A stretch of DNA of 14,530 bases from Methylophilaceae bacterium (GCA_017880825.1 JADGRN010000020.1:1-14530), one strand, 5' to 3'; counted from the first letter of the stretch, positions 5,276-14,390 are shown. A program made the numbers and translations. The notes: generated from the sequence alone by a model not told the origin.

Positions 5276-7999
5276 GTGCATAAATCCAAATTAAAGAGGA
5301 TATCGCTTGCTGTTTGCTTTGCACTGATGCCATTAATGGCATCGGCTGCGGGCTTGGGCAAGTTGAAGATCATTTCTGGTCTAGGCGAGCCACTGAGTGC
5401 GGAAATAGAACTGCTCTCGACAACTAATGAAGAGCTTTCTTCACTTTCAGCTGTAATTGCGTCTGAAGAAGCCTACAAGGCTCAGGGTATAGAGCATTTG
5501 GCAGTGCACAAAGTTATCAAGGTTGAGGTGACTAAACGCTCCGATGGTTCACCAGTATTGAAGTTGACTACGTATCAACCAATAAACGATCCATTCCTTG
5601 ATATGCTGATTCAGGTAGATTGGTCGACCGGCCGTCTGGTTCGCGAATACACAGCATTACTGGATCCGCCGGGATTTGGTGACCAGAGTGCTACGACAGC
5701 GACGACTCCAAAGAGTCCAAGCTCAGGCGACACCATGACAGTTGCTCCATCCAAGCAGCCTGCAAAAAAAAAATCTAAAAGTTCAAATACATCATTCGCA
5801 CCGGCTCCCACAACCAAAGAAGTAGCGGCTGAGCCAAGCCCATCCGGCTCTTCTGCTGAAGGCTATACCACCAAGCGTGGCGACACCCTAAGCAGTATTT
5901 CAAGAGAGTTGCAGGTTGAGGGTGTGAGCCTGGAGCAAATGTTGGATGGCCTTTATCGCGCCAACAAGCAAGCCTTCATGAAGGACAACATGAATCGGCT
6001 TAAAGTGGGCAAAATCATGCATGTGCCTGCTGCGGAAGAATTGCAGTCAGTCAGTCAGCAGGAAGCGCTGCAGGATATCCGTGCGCACTCCAAAGACTGG
6101 AATGCCTATCGTAACAAGCTGGCAGGCGCTGTTGCTGAGTCTGCGCCATCCACTGAGGAAGCTTCCAATCGGTCTTCGGCAGGCAAGATTAGTGCGCCCG
6201 TAGAAGATAAAGCTGCACCTGTGAGCAGCGGCCCTAGAGATGTGGTCAAGCTTTCCAAAAGCGAGTCGCCAGCCAAATCTGGTGGTGCTAGCGAGAAAGA
6301 TATGCAGGGTAAGCTGAATGCCATGCAGGAAGAATTAACTGCACGGGAAAAGAGTCTTAAAGAAGCTAATGAGCGTACTGCCATGCTGGAAAAGCAGGTG
6401 CAGGATATGCAAAAGTTATTATCCATCAAGAGCCAGGCAATGGCAGATCTACAAAAAGGTGCAACGGCACCTCCTGCCCCAGCCGCCGTTCCTCCTGCTC
6501 CGGTTGCACCTGCAGTCAAGCCAGAACAAAAAGCCCCAGAGCAGACAGCGACCCCAGATAAACCAGCCAAGGTAGAGCCTGTTGCTGTGGAAAAGCAGCC
6601 AGACGCTAATAACCCCGACGCAAAGCAAGTCAAGAAAAAAATTATTGTTGCTCCGCCAGTCCAGAAGGAAGAGCCAGCGTTGCTGGACGGCTTGCTTGAT
6701 AACCCTTTAGCCTTGGGCGGTGGCGCCGCACTGTTGGCAGTGATAGGTGGCTGGCTGTTTATGCGTAATCGTCGCAGTAAAGGGTTGGATAGCTTCGAGC
6801 AAGGCATCCTGACTTCCGGCGGTCTCAAGGCCAATACCGTATTTGGCAATACCGCCAGTGGCACGGTGGACTCCGGCGATACGTCATTCCTGACGGATTT
6901 CTCGCATAGTGCTGGCAGCGTAATGGATACCCATGATGTAGACCCGATTGCCGAAGCAGAGGTCTATATGGCGTATGGGCGTGATGCCCAGGCTGAGGAA
7001 ATTCTTAAGGACGCCATCGCCAAAGAGCCAAAACGTTACGAACTTCATCTCAAGTTGCTCGAGATATACGCTGGACGCAAGGATACTGCAGCTTTTGAAA
7101 CCATCGCCGGTGAGCTTTATTCGACACTGGGTTCATCCGATCCAGTCTGGACAAAAGTGGCAGAATTGGGCCAAAAAGTTGAGCCGGGTAACCCACTTTA
7201 CAGTCTTAGCAATGTGACGACCAACGCTACAGACAGCGCAACGCATGAAGCCAAAAGCGAACTTGATCCCAGTGATTTTGCCAAAGCTAGCGGGATGTCC
7301 GATTCGATGCTGGATTTTTCGCTTGATGCAGCAGCAGACACGGAGCCTAATATGGAAATGTGTGGAGAAGGATCGCCCACGATTGGTGAAGCATCTGCAA
7401 GCGCAGACAATTCAATGGACTTTGCGCTGGATACAAACGCTGGAGCGGCTGCAGAAATGAATCAGTCTGCAACGTCAGAGCCAGCAGAACCGCCAGCGAC
7501 AGAGGCCACCAGCGATATTTCATTTGATCTGCCTGAGGTTGCCCAGACGATGGAGTTGCCCACATTGGCCGGTGAGCCTGAGGCAGAAGCCTTCGATAAA
7601 ACCATGATAATGGATTCTGGAAGTGACAATGCTAGCGAAGAAATTGAGTTTAAAGCAATGCCGGAAGAGGAAAACGCGGCTGATTTGAATTTTGATATGG
7701 ATCTCGGCGCTGAAGCACCTGCGACTGCTGAAGCGTCGACTATGCCTGCAACAGAAGTACCGGAACTCGATCTGTCAGGTATTAGCCTGGATATGAATAC
7801 CCCAGCCAGTTCAGTAACAGAGCAAACCGAAGCTGCGGCTGGTGAGCTGGCCGGCGTAAATACCAAGCTGGATCTGGCAACTGCCTACAGCGACATGGGC
7901 GATAAAGAGGGCGCACGTGAACTGCTGGAAGAGGTACTGAAAGAAGGTGGACCACAACAACGCGAACGTGCACAGCAGATGCTTAACAGCCTTGGCTGA
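5276..7999 (+). CDS. fimV: FimV family pilus-assembly / polar scaffold protein
   Basis: The 907-residue product has FimV architecture. It starts with a signal peptide (cleavage likely after MASA at residue 24) and the conserved FimV N-terminal domain (residues ~25-135, GLGKLKIISGLGEPLSAEI). A LysM peptidoglycan-binding domain follows (~197-252, YTTKRGDTLSSISRELQ), then a coiled coil (~342-397) and a Pro/Lys-rich linker. One membrane helix (~478-497) is followed by MRNRR. After it come a cytoplasmic TPR region (~555-640), a long acidic stretch with repeated FDLDL-like motifs, and the C-terminal FimV motif (LDLATAYSDMGDKEGARELL, ~862-881). FimV/HubP proteins organise the cell pole, secretin assembly and twitching motility. 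The GTG start has AAGGG at 5264-5268 seven bases ahead. The asd-fimV-truA order is conserved in many beta- and gammaproteobacteria. A 10-A tract lies in the coding region. Confidence 0.92.
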   Translation: MHKSKLKRISLAVCFALMPLMASAAGLGKLKIISGLGEPLSAEIELLSTTNEELSSLSAVIASEEAYKAQGIEHLAVHKVIKVEVTKRSDGSPVLKLTTYQPINDPFLDMLIQVDWSTGRLVREYTALLDPPGFGDQSATTATTPKSPSSGDTMTVAPSKQPAKKKSKSSNTSFAPAPTTKEVAAEPSPSGSSAEGYTTKRGDTLSSISRELQVEGVSLEQMLDGLYRANKQAFMKDNMNRLKVGKIMHVPAAEELQSVSQQEALQDIRAHSKDWNAYRNKLAGAVAESAPSTEEASNRSSAGKISAPVEDKAAPVSSGPRDVVKLSKSESPAKSGGASEKDMQGKLNAMQEELTAREKSLKEANERTAMLEKQVQDMQKLLSIKSQAMADLQKGATAPPAPAAVPPAPVAPAVKPEQKAPEQTATPDKPAKVEPVAVEKQPDANNPDAKQVKKKIIVAPPVQKEEPALLDGLLDNPLALGGGAALLAVIGGWLFMRNRRSKGLDSFEQGILTSGGLKANTVFGNTASGTVDSGDTSFLTDFSHSAGSVMDTHDVDPIAEAEVYMAYGRDAQAEEILKDAIAKEPKRYELHLKLLEIYAGRKDTAAFETIAGELYSTLGSSDPVWTKVAELGQKVEPGNPLYSLSNVTTNATDSATHEAKSELDPSDFAKASGMSDSMLDFSLDAAADTEPNMEMCGEGSPTIGEASASADNSMDFALDTNAGAAAEMNQSATSEPAEPPATEATSDISFDLPEVAQTMELPTLAGEPEAEAFDKTMIMDSGSDNASEEIEFKAMPEEENAADLNFDMDLGAEAPATAEASTMPATEVPELDLSGISLDMNTPASSVTEQTEAAAGELAGVNTKLDLATAYSDMGDKEGARELLEEVLKEGGPQQRERAQQMLNSLG
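5764..5773 (+). repeat. A10 homopolymer within fimV
   Basis: Ten consecutive A residues encode three Lys codons plus the end of an Ala codon in the low-complexity linker between the FimV N-terminal domain and LysM. Tracts of this length are prone to replication or transcriptional slippage. A one-base change here would truncate the protein before the LysM and membrane segments. Confidence 0.9.
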
Positions 8000-8014
8000 T
8001 GTGATAAACCCACT

Positions 8015-8044
8015 AAAAGCCGGGCTTGATAGTCCGGCTTTTTT
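8015..8044 (+). terminator. Intrinsic terminator after fimV
   Basis: AAAAGCCGG at 8015-8023 pairs perfectly with CCGGCTTTT at 8034-8042 around a 10-base loop and runs into a T6 tract (8039-8044). It starts 15 bases after the fimV stop. It separates fimV from the downstream genes and makes the upstream TTG start of the next ORF, which would lie inside the hairpin, unlikely. Confidence 0.88.
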
Positions 8045-8067
8045 ATTTGACTGGCGAACTCAATAGC

Positions 8068-8706
8068 GTGTTACACCCATCGACTAAAGTGATATTAGTG
8101 ATTGTGCTGGCCATCGCAGTACAGGCGTTGCAGCCGCGTGTATTAATCCTCCTCGGGTTAGCGCTCATGTTGCTCATGATGCAATTTCACGCAGTTGTAT
8201 TCTGGCGCATGCTAAGGCGGACGCGCTGGTTGCTGGTCACCTTGATTTTGGTGTTTGCGTTTACTACCCCGGGCGAGTATTTGCCAAACTGGCCATTCGA
8301 AATCGGGCCGACTTATGAAGGCTTGTGGTCTGGTGCTATTCAGGCAGGCAGGTTAACTGTGATGCTAGCCGGATTATCGGTATTGCTGACGACTACAGAC
8401 CGTGAAAATCTGATTGCCGGATTGTTGACCTTGCTGTACCCCTTAAAGTATCTGAAACTACCTTCTGAGCGCTTTGCAGCAAGGCTTTGGCTCACGCTGC
8501 ACTATGTTGAGCAGCCTTCATCCATAAAACCAGGACAACGCCTGATGGATAGACTTGCTGCTTTTTCCAGTATCGAGGATGCATCTACGCAATCCGCGCC
8601 TGAAACGATCGTAGTAGCACTTCCATTATTCACATGGCGCGATGGTTTAGTTGTGCTCGGCATGATAATTCTCGGCTTGATGATGACGGGTTTTTGGCTG
8701 TCATGA
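8068..8706 (+). CDS. CbiQ/EcfT-like energy-coupling-factor transmembrane protein (orphan)
   Basis: This is an integral membrane protein of 212 residues from the GTG at 8068 (MLHPSTKVILVI). An in-frame TTG at 8026 would add 14 residues but lies inside the fimV terminator. Hydrophobic segments are at ~6-21, 24-41, 54-68, 93-113 and 190-211. The motif RRTRWLLVTLILVFAFTTPG (~50-69) and the later ERFAARLWLTLHYVE (~140-154) look like the EcfT/CbiQ family and its Ala-Arg coupling helices. EcfT subunits link a substrate-binding S subunit to two ATPases in vitamin or metal uptake. No ATPase or S-component gene is nearby, so the substrate and even transport are unproven. No strong ribosome site is visible. 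The stop overlaps the truA ATG (ATGA), implying coupling. Confidence 0.62.
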   Translation: MLHPSTKVILVIVLAIAVQALQPRVLILLGLALMLLMMQFHAVVFWRMLRRTRWLLVTLILVFAFTTPGEYLPNWPFEIGPTYEGLWSGAIQAGRLTVMLAGLSVLLTTTDRENLIAGLLTLLYPLKYLKLPSERFAARLWLTLHYVEQPSSIKPGQRLMDRLAAFSSIEDASTQSAPETIVVALPLFTWRDGLVVLGMIILGLMMTGFWLS

Positions 8707-9497
8707 GAATCGCACTGGGTCTGGAATACGACGGGGCTGGTTTCTGCGGCTGGCAAAGTCAGGCTAACGGTTGTGGACTGCAGGATAGCCTGGAGAAAGC
8801 ACTGGCTGGCATAGCAGATCATCCGTTGCGGGCAATCGCAGCTGGTCGAACCGATACTGGCGTACACGCACTTTCGCAAGTCATACATTTTGATACGCTG
8901 ACACTGCGACCAATGAGCGCCTGGATACGTGGCGTCAACGCTTTGCTTCCCAAAGCTGTTCGCGTGTTGTGGGCTAATCAAGTCGATGAAAAATTTCATG
9001 CGCGATTTGAAGCGCATCAACGTAGCTATCAGTACTTGCTGGTAAATCAACCGGTTGCGCCGGCGATTCTTGCCGGCAAGGCCGGCTGGTTCCACCTGCC
9101 TTTGGATTTGACGTTGATGAGAGCGGCCGCCAGCGACCTGGTCGGTGAACACGATTTCAGTGCTTTCCGAGCCGCGGAGTGTCAGGCAAAATCCCCCATC
9201 AAACATTTGCATCGCGCTGACATCAGTCAGATCGGCAATAGTTTTCTGTTTGACTTCAGCGCTAATGCGTTTCTGCATCATCAGGTGCGCAATATGGTGG
9301 GCGCACTGGTTTATGTGGGTAAGGGTAAACACCCACCGTCGTTGATTAAGGCGCTATTACAAGCCAAGGACCGTAGTCATGCGCCACCTACCTTCATGCC
9401 TGATGGTTTATACCTAAGCGGTGTGGAATATGATGCAAAGTGGAGATTACCATGCACTCATCGCAGCCTGACTGCCTTGCCATTGCTTATAAACTAA
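8703..9497 (+). CDS. truA: tRNA pseudouridine(38-40) synthase
   Basis: TruA converts uridines 38-40 of the tRNA anticodon stem-loop to pseudouridine. From the ATG at 8703 the protein has 264 residues, normal for the family. It starts MRIALGLEYDGAGFCGWQSQ, carries the catalytic aspartate in AAGRTDTGVHA at residue 51, and has the C-terminal HHQVRNMVG and LSGVEYD motifs. A longer frame opens at 8634, but those 23 extra residues come from the preceding gene, and the ATG overlapping its stop is the natural start. The protein is complete. Confidence 0.96.
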   Translation: MRIALGLEYDGAGFCGWQSQANGCGLQDSLEKALAGIADHPLRAIAAGRTDTGVHALSQVIHFDTLTLRPMSAWIRGVNALLPKAVRVLWANQVDEKFHARFEAHQRSYQYLLVNQPVAPAILAGKAGWFHLPLDLTLMRAAASDLVGEHDFSAFRAAECQAKSPIKHLHRADISQIGNSFLFDFSANAFLHHQVRNMVGALVYVGKGKHPPSLIKALLQAKDRSHAPPTFMPDGLYLSGVEYDAKWRLPCTHRSLTALPLLIN

Positions 9498-9499
9498 TT

Positions 9500-9524
9500 G
9501 CTTGCTGGCTGACACCAGGCAAGC
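9500..9524 (+). other. Stem-loop between truA and trpF
   Basis: GCTTGCTGG at 9500-9508 pairs with CCAGGCAAGC at 9515-9524, with one bulged G and a 6-base loop (CTGACA). Only three T residues follow, so it is at best a weak or partial terminator. It could also be a processing or mRNA-stability hairpin. No Trp-rich leader peptide is present, so it is not a classical trp attenuator. Confidence 0.45.
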
Positions 9525-9563
9525 TTTCGGATACGCTACACCTTTAAATCGAAGAATTTTCAA

Positions 9564-10187
9564 TTGCGCACCAGAGTCAAAATTTGTGGCATTACCCGCA
9601 TCGAGGATGCACTCGCTGCGGTAGCCTGCGGCTGTGATGCCATCGGCTTGGTGTTCTATGACAAAAGTCCACGCAACGTCAGCCCCATCCAGGCAGCTAC
9701 TATCGTGGCTGCATTACCAGCATTTGTGAGTGCTGTTGGCCTGTTTGTTGACGCGTCCGCTGAAGCGGTGCGCGCAACATTGGCCAAAGTGCGACTCGAT
9801 CTGTTGCAGTTTCATGGTGAAGAGTCCGCCGATTACTGCCGTCAATTCCACGTGCCTTATATGAAAGCCATAAGAGTCAGGGCGGGTACAAATTTGATAC
9901 AATGTGCAAACGATTATGCAGATGCAAAAGCCTTGCTGGTCGACGCTTACAGCGAAGGTGTAGCCGGTGGAACAGGGCAGGTTTTTGACTGGAACCTGAT
10001 TCCTGCCGACTTGACGATCTCTGTGGTGCTGGCAGGAGGCCTTAACGCTGGCAATGTAGGCAATGCCATTCGCCAAGTCAGGCCCTATGCGGTAGATGTA
10101 AGCGGTGGGGTGGAACGAGAAAAAGGGATAAAGGACGCGGATAAAATAGCTGCGTTCATGCGAGGAGTAATTGATGCAGATGTATGA
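9564..10187 (+). CDS. trpF: Phosphoribosylanthranilate isomerase
   Basis: The enzyme catalyses the Amadori rearrangement of phosphoribosylanthranilate to CdRP in tryptophan synthesis. The monofunctional 207-residue protein begins [16 protein letters not shown], with the catalytic cysteine at residue 8. It ends with the phosphate-binding VDVSGGVE region, holding the catalytic aspartate at residue 178. The start is a TTG with GAAGAA at 9551-9556 in front; no ATG or GTG gives the conserved N-terminus. The 3' end overlaps trpB by 14 bases. A trpF-trpB-trpA-accD-folC order is common in betaproteobacteria. trpC, trpD and trpE are not here. Confidence 0.95.
   Translation: MRTRVKICGITRIEDALAAVACGCDAIGLVFYDKSPRNVSPIQAATIVAALPAFVSAVGLFVDASAEAVRATLAKVRLDLLQFHGEESADYCRQFHVPYMKAIRVRAGTNLIQCANDYADAKALLVDAYSEGVAGGTGQVFDWNLIPADLTISVVLAGGLNAGNVGNAIRQVRPYAVDVSGGVEREKGIKDADKIAAFMRGVIDADV
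10162..10167 (+). promoter_or_regulatory. Ribosome binding site deciding the trpB start
   Basis: GAGGAG lies six bases before the ATG at 10174 and only three bases before the TTG at 10171, so the ATG is preferred. The site is inside the 3' end of trpF, which suggests coupled translation. Confidence 0.75.
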
Positions 10188-11376
10188 CTTTCCTGACGCG
10201 CGTGGCCATTTTGGCCCTTACGGCGGCATTTTTGTAGCGGAGACGCTGATTGAAGCGCTGGAAGAATTGCGCGCAATGTATGACCGCTATCGCAATGATC
10301 CTGAGTTTCTTGCCGAATTTGAGCATGATCTGAAATATTTTGTCGGCCGCCCCAGCCCGGTGTATCACGCCAAACGTCTGTCTGATCATTTCGGCGGCGC
10401 ACAGATTTATCTTAAGCGTGAGGATCTGAATCATACCGGCGCGCACAAGATCAATAATTGCATCGGCCAGGTTTTGCTTGCCAAGCGCATGGGTAAACCA
10501 CGTATCATCGCCGAAACCGGCGCCGGCCAACATGGCGTGGCGACCGCCACAGTAGCGGCGCGCATGGGGTTTGAGTGTGTGGTGTATATGGGCTCCGAGG
10601 ACATCAAACGCCAGTCACCCAATGTCTTTCGCATGAAATTGCTGGGCGCCACCGTAATACCGGTCGAATCCGGCTCCAAGACGCTCAAGGATGCACTCAA
10701 CGAGGCCATGCGCGATTGGGTCACCAACATTGCCGATACTTTTTACATCATAGGCACCGTTGCCGGTCCGCACCCATATCCCATGATGGTGCGGGATTTT
10801 CAGTCCATCATCGGTATCGAAGCCAGGCGCCAGATGCCGGAACTGATCGGGCGTCAGCCGGATGCCATCATCGCCTGTGTCGGTGGCGGCTCCAATGCCA
10901 TGGGAATTTTCTACCCCTACATCAATGATAAGGATGTGCGCCTCATCGGTGTCGAGGCTGCTGGTTTGGGTATGGAAACCGGCAAACATGCCGCGCCACT
11001 CACGGCCAATAGTCCGGTGGGCGTATTGCACGGCAACCGGACTTATCTGATGCAGGATGAGAACGGCCAGATTATCGAAACCCATTCGATTTCGGCAGGT
11101 CTGGATTATCCCGGTGTCGGCCCTGAGCATGCCTGGTTAAAGGACATGCAGCGCGCCGAATACGTCGCGGTGACGGATGACGAAGCCATACAGGCTTTCC
11201 ACACGTTGTGTCGCATGGAAGGCATCATCCCTGCCCTGGAATCCAGTCATGCCCTGGCTTACGCTACCAAACTCGCCCCCAGTATGGCGCGTGACCAGGT
11301 GCTACTGGTCAATCTCTCTGGCCGCGGCGACAAAGACATCAACACGGTAGCTAAACTTTCTGGAATCACTCTTTAA
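10174..11376 (+). CDS. trpB: Tryptophan synthase beta subunit
   Basis: TrpB condenses indole with L-serine through PLP to give L-tryptophan and works as an alpha2-beta2 complex with TrpA. The 400-residue product starts [18 protein letters not shown]. The PLP lysine is in HTGAHKINN at residue 92, the ETGAGQHG substrate loop follows, and GGGSN at 237-241 holds the PLP phosphate. The C-terminal NLSGRGDKD motif is intact. It is a standard TrpB1-type enzyme with no missing residues that I can see. It overlaps trpF by 14 bases and is followed by trpA after 3 bases, so the subunits are made from one message. Confidence 0.97.
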   Translation: MQMYDFPDARGHFGPYGGIFVAETLIEALEELRAMYDRYRNDPEFLAEFEHDLKYFVGRPSPVYHAKRLSDHFGGAQIYLKREDLNHTGAHKINNCIGQVLLAKRMGKPRIIAETGAGQHGVATATVAARMGFECVVYMGSEDIKRQSPNVFRMKLLGATVIPVESGSKTLKDALNEAMRDWVTNIADTFYIIGTVAGPHPYPMMVRDFQSIIGIEARRQMPELIGRQPDAIIACVGGGSNAMGIFYPYINDKDVRLIGVEAAGLGMETGKHAAPLTANSPVGVLHGNRTYLMQDENGQIIETHSISAGLDYPGVGPEHAWLKDMQRAEYVAVTDDEAIQAFHTLCRMEGIIPALESSHALAYATKLAPSMARDQVLLVNLSGRGDKDINTVAKLSGITL

Positions 11377-11379
11377 TTC

Positions 11380-12180
11380 ATGTCCCGTATTCAGCAGACT
11401 TTCGCCACACTCAAACAGCAGGGTAAAAAAGCCCTTATTCCATACATCACCGCAGGCGATCCCCATCCCAGGCTGACGGTTGATCTGATGCATGAACTGG
11501 TCAGGACCGGGGCCGATATTATCGAACTGGGTGTGCCATTTTCTGACCCTATGGCGGATGGCCCGGTGATTCAGCGTGCCAGTGAGCGTGCGCTGGCGCA
11601 TCATGTCAGCTTGAATCATGTGCTGGAGATGGTGCAGGCGTTTCGAATGAAAAATACAACCACGCCGGTAGTGCTAATGGGTTATGCCAATCCGGTGGAA
11701 GCCATGGGGACCGAGCGCTTTGCCGACCGCGCGAAAGCTGCGGGAGTGGACGGTGTGCTCACCGTTGATTATCCGCCGGAAGAATGCGGCGAATTTGTAC
11801 GCTTGCTGAAAGCGCGTAATATTGATCCAATTTTTCTGCTGTCACCCACCACCGAGCCTGCACGCGTGCAGACCATCGTCGATATGGCCAGTGGCTTTGT
11901 CTATTACGTATCGCTCAGGGGAGTGACTGGTGCGCAGAACCTGGACATCGTTGATGTGGCAAAACATATAGCCATCATTCGGGGGAAAACCGGCTTGCCC
12001 ATCGGTGTTGGTTTTGGTGTGCGTGATGCAGCCACCGCCAAGTCGATTGCCCATGTGGCAGATGCCGTGGTGGTGGGCAGTCGCATGGTGCAAGCTATCG
12101 AACAATCAAGCGAACAGAATGTGGTGGCTAATGTAGCTGCCTTGATGACTGAATTACGTAGTGCTATCAACTCCAACTGA
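11380..12180 (+). CDS. trpA: Tryptophan synthase alpha subunit
   Basis: TrpA splits indole-3-glycerol phosphate into indole and glyceraldehyde-3-phosphate and channels the indole to TrpB. The 266-residue TIM-barrel protein has the catalytic pair at Glu49 ([11 protein letters not shown]) and Asp60 (MADGP), the same numbering as the Salmonella enzyme. Phosphate-binding GVGFGVRD is near residues 208-215, and VVGSRMV follows. The ATG is three bases after the trpB stop. No distinct Shine-Dalgarno sequence is seen, so initiation probably depends on ribosomes finishing trpB, which would keep the subunits in balance. Confidence 0.97.
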   Translation: MSRIQQTFATLKQQGKKALIPYITAGDPHPRLTVDLMHELVRTGADIIELGVPFSDPMADGPVIQRASERALAHHVSLNHVLEMVQAFRMKNTTTPVVLMGYANPVEAMGTERFADRAKAAGVDGVLTVDYPPEECGEFVRLLKARNIDPIFLLSPTTEPARVQTIVDMASGFVYYVSLRGVTGAQNLDIVDVAKHIAIIRGKTGLPIGVGFGVRDAATAKSIAHVADAVVVGSRMVQAIEQSSEQNVVANVAALMTELRSAINSN

Positions 12181-12192
12181 CAGGACTGAGCC

Positions 12193-13059
12193 ATGAGCTG
12201 GTTACAAAAACTTCTGCCTCCCAAGATCAAGCGTAATGTTGGTATCAGCAAGAAAAATGTGCCGGAAGGATTGTGGAGCAAATGTCCTTCCTGCGAGTCG
12301 GTACTTTACCGTACGGATTTGGAAAACAATGCCGAGGTATGTCCCAAGTGTGCCTACCATAATCGGATTTCCGCCAGAACTCGCCTGGATTTCCTGCTCG
12401 ACACGGAGGGGCGTTATGAAATTGGTGCGGAAGTGCTCCCTATTGACGTGCTTAAATTCAAGGACAGTAAACGCTATTCTGACAGGCTAAAATCCACGCA
12501 GGCCGAATCCGGTGAGACCGACGCCCTGATTGTGATGCAAGGCACCATCAAGGGTGTTCCGGCAGTAGTGGCATCTTTCGAATTCAAGTTTATGGGTGGC
12601 TCCATGGGCTCGGTGGTAGGCGAACGTTTCGTGCGAGGTGTGCTGACTGCTATCGAAAATAAAACACCATTTATCTGCATTTCTGCCAGTGGCGGGGCAC
12701 GCATGCAGGAAGGTCTGCTGTCACTGATGCAGATGGCAAAGACCAGTGCAGTCTTGACCGAATTGAGCAAGGCCGGCTTGCCTTATATATCCGTGCTTAC
12801 CGATCCAACCATGGGTGGGGTTTCTGCCAGCTTCGCCATGCTGGGCGATATTATTATTGCCGAACCACAGGCCTTGATTGGTTTTGCCGGGCCGCGCGTT
12901 ATTGAGCAGACAGTACGTGAAACATTGCCGGATGGGTTCCAGCGCGCAGAGTTCCTGCTGGAACATGGCGCGATCGATATGATCGTTGATCGCCGTGAAA
13001 TGGCTGAACGTCTGGCTGTACTACTTGGTAGTTTGCTAAAAATAACCTCTGCCGCCTGA
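12193..13059 (+). CDS. accD: Acetyl-CoA carboxylase carboxyltransferase subunit beta
   Basis: AccD, with AccA, transfers the carboxyl group from carboxybiotin to acetyl-CoA to form malonyl-CoA, the first committed step of fatty-acid synthesis. The 288-residue product has the N-terminal four-cysteine zinc ribbon at C31, C34, C50 and C53 (CPSC and CPKC). A crotonase-type domain follows, with [16 protein letters not shown], the oxyanion-forming [11 protein letters not shown] and the [12 protein letters not shown] segment. The start has AGGA at 12182-12185 seven bases ahead, and the gene is 12 bases after trpA. The C-terminus is short but typical. Confidence 0.97.
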   Translation: MSWLQKLLPPKIKRNVGISKKNVPEGLWSKCPSCESVLYRTDLENNAEVCPKCAYHNRISARTRLDFLLDTEGRYEIGAEVLPIDVLKFKDSKRYSDRLKSTQAESGETDALIVMQGTIKGVPAVVASFEFKFMGGSMGSVVGERFVRGVLTAIENKTPFICISASGGARMQEGLLSLMQMAKTSAVLTELSKAGLPYISVLTDPTMGGVSASFAMLGDIIIAEPQALIGFAGPRVIEQTVRETLPDGFQRAEFLLEHGAIDMIVDRREMAERLAVLLGSLLKITSAA

Positions 13060-13086
13060 TATTTCTCACAAATTCTTATAGCAAAA

Positions 13087-14382
13087 GTGCCTCCCGAACC
13101 AGTTTCCTTGCCTGCCGATCTCAATGGCTGGCTGGCTTATCTCGAACAATTACACCCCAAATCCATTGCGCTCGGCCTGGAGCGGGTAAATGAGGTCAAG
13201 AGCCGTCTCGCACTGCAGCCCGGTTTCCCCATCATCACCGTGGCCGGCACCAATGGTAAAGGTTCGACCTGCGCCATGCTGGAGCGGATTTATACTGAGG
13301 CAGGCTATCGGGTTGCCTGTTATAGCTCACCGCACTTGCTGCGCTACAACGAGCGTGTGCGGGTTAACTGCCAGGAGGCGAGTGACGCCGACCTGTGCAC
13401 TGCCTTTGCGGCAGTTGAGGCTGCACGGCAGCAAACACTACTGACCTATTTTGAATACGGAACACTGGCTGCACTTTGGCATTTTGTACATACAGAAGTC
13501 GATGTGGCGATTCTTGAAGTAGGCTTGGGTGGCAGGCTGGATGCGGTTAATGCTTTTGATCCGGCGTGTACCGTGATTACCAGTATCGACCTGGATCATA
13601 TGGATTATCTGGGTAACAGCCGGGCCAGCATAGGCTATGAAAAAGCCGGCGTGTTCCGCCGCAGTGTGGCGGCCTTATGCGGCGACCCGCAACCGCCGGA
13701 GACTGTGACCAATCATGCCAAGGCGATAGAAGCTGATTTTCGCCAGATAGGCCGAGATTTTGGTTTCACGCGAAAACCAGATGGTTGGGATTTCCATATG
13801 GGTGCTGTACAGATAAGGAATCTACCTATGCCTGCACTGGCGGGTGATTTTCAGCTATTTAACGCATCATGTGCCTTGGGCGTCGTTACCTGTTTGCAGC
13901 CTGCGCTGCCGGTTAAGCCGCAGCAGGTCGCGCGGGGGTTACGTGACGTAGTGTTGGCAGGTCGCTTTCAACGTATCACCGGATACCCACAAATTATTCT
14001 GGATGTTGCGCATAATCCTCACGCAGCCCATGCTTTGGCCGAGAATCTGAGAAAAACTGAAACTGGTGGTTACACGCTAGCGGTTTTTGCCATGCTGGCT
14101 GACAAGGATATAGCGGGCGTAGTGCAGGTATTGGAAGCGATGATCGACCGCTGGTTTGTGGCGGATATTCATTATGCGCGCGGCGCCAGCGCCCAGCAGC
14201 TGGCTGAAAAAATTCGGCAGACCATCAAGGATGCAAAGGTAGAATGTCATCGCGAAGTCTCGCTCGCTTTCAATGCAGCCTGTCACGCGGCAGACGAAAA
14301 TGATAGAATCATCGTTTTTGGGTCGTTTTACACGGTGGCTGATGTTATGCGCACGCTGCCAGCGACCCATCTCGGTGATTAG
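13087..14382 (+). CDS. folC: Bifunctional dihydrofolate synthase / folylpolyglutamate synthase
   Basis: FolC adds glutamate to dihydropteroate and then extends the glutamate tail of tetrahydrofolate; it belongs to the Mur-ligase ATPase superfamily. The 431-residue protein has the ATP loop GTNGKGS at residues 54-60, the SSPHL substrate motif, LEVGLGGRLDAVNAFDP, the metal-binding segment SIDLDHMDYLG, and the C-terminal DVAHNPHA motif. The start is taken as GTG 13087 because no ATG precedes the conserved SLPADLNGWLAYLE region. No ribosome site is evident. The gene is in the same frame as accD, with nine open codons between the accD TGA and this GTG. Its order after accD is usual in proteobacteria. 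Confidence 0.94.
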   Translation: MPPEPVSLPADLNGWLAYLEQLHPKSIALGLERVNEVKSRLALQPGFPIITVAGTNGKGSTCAMLERIYTEAGYRVACYSSPHLLRYNERVRVNCQEASDADLCTAFAAVEAARQQTLLTYFEYGTLAALWHFVHTEVDVAILEVGLGGRLDAVNAFDPACTVITSIDLDHMDYLGNSRASIGYEKAGVFRRSVAALCGDPQPPETVTNHAKAIEADFRQIGRDFGFTRKPDGWDFHMGAVQIRNLPMPALAGDFQLFNASCALGVVTCLQPALPVKPQQVARGLRDVVLAGRFQRITGYPQIILDVAHNPHAAHALAENLRKTETGGYTLAVFAMLADKDIAGVVQVLEAMIDRWFVADIHYARGASAQQLAEKIRQTIKDAKVECHREVSLAFNAACHAADENDRIIVFGSFYTVADVMRTLPATHLGD

Positions 14383-14390
14383 GACTATTC

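Noticed and set aside
6106..6864. Long minus-strand ORF of 252 codons opposite fimV
   Set aside because: It is the antisense image of the Ala/Pro/Lys-rich fimV linker; composition is low-complexity and there is no ribosome site.
8026..8067. Upstream TTG start extending the EcfT-like protein by 14 residues
   Set aside because: The TTG lies within the fimV terminator hairpin and the added residues do not look like the family N-terminus; GTG 8068 gives the expected start.
8634..8702. Upstream start for truA adding 23 residues
   Set aside because: The extra residues come from the 3' end of the preceding gene in another frame; the conserved TruA N-terminus begins at the ATG at 8703.
9069..9080. 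Perfect 12-base palindrome CTTGCCGGCAAG in truA
   Set aside because: It is short, within coding sequence, and flanked by another GCCGGC; no reason to see it as more than base composition.
9498..9563. Classical trp attenuator before trpF
   Set aside because: A hairpin is present but there is no leader peptide with tandem Trp codons and no alternative anti-terminator pairing that I could see.
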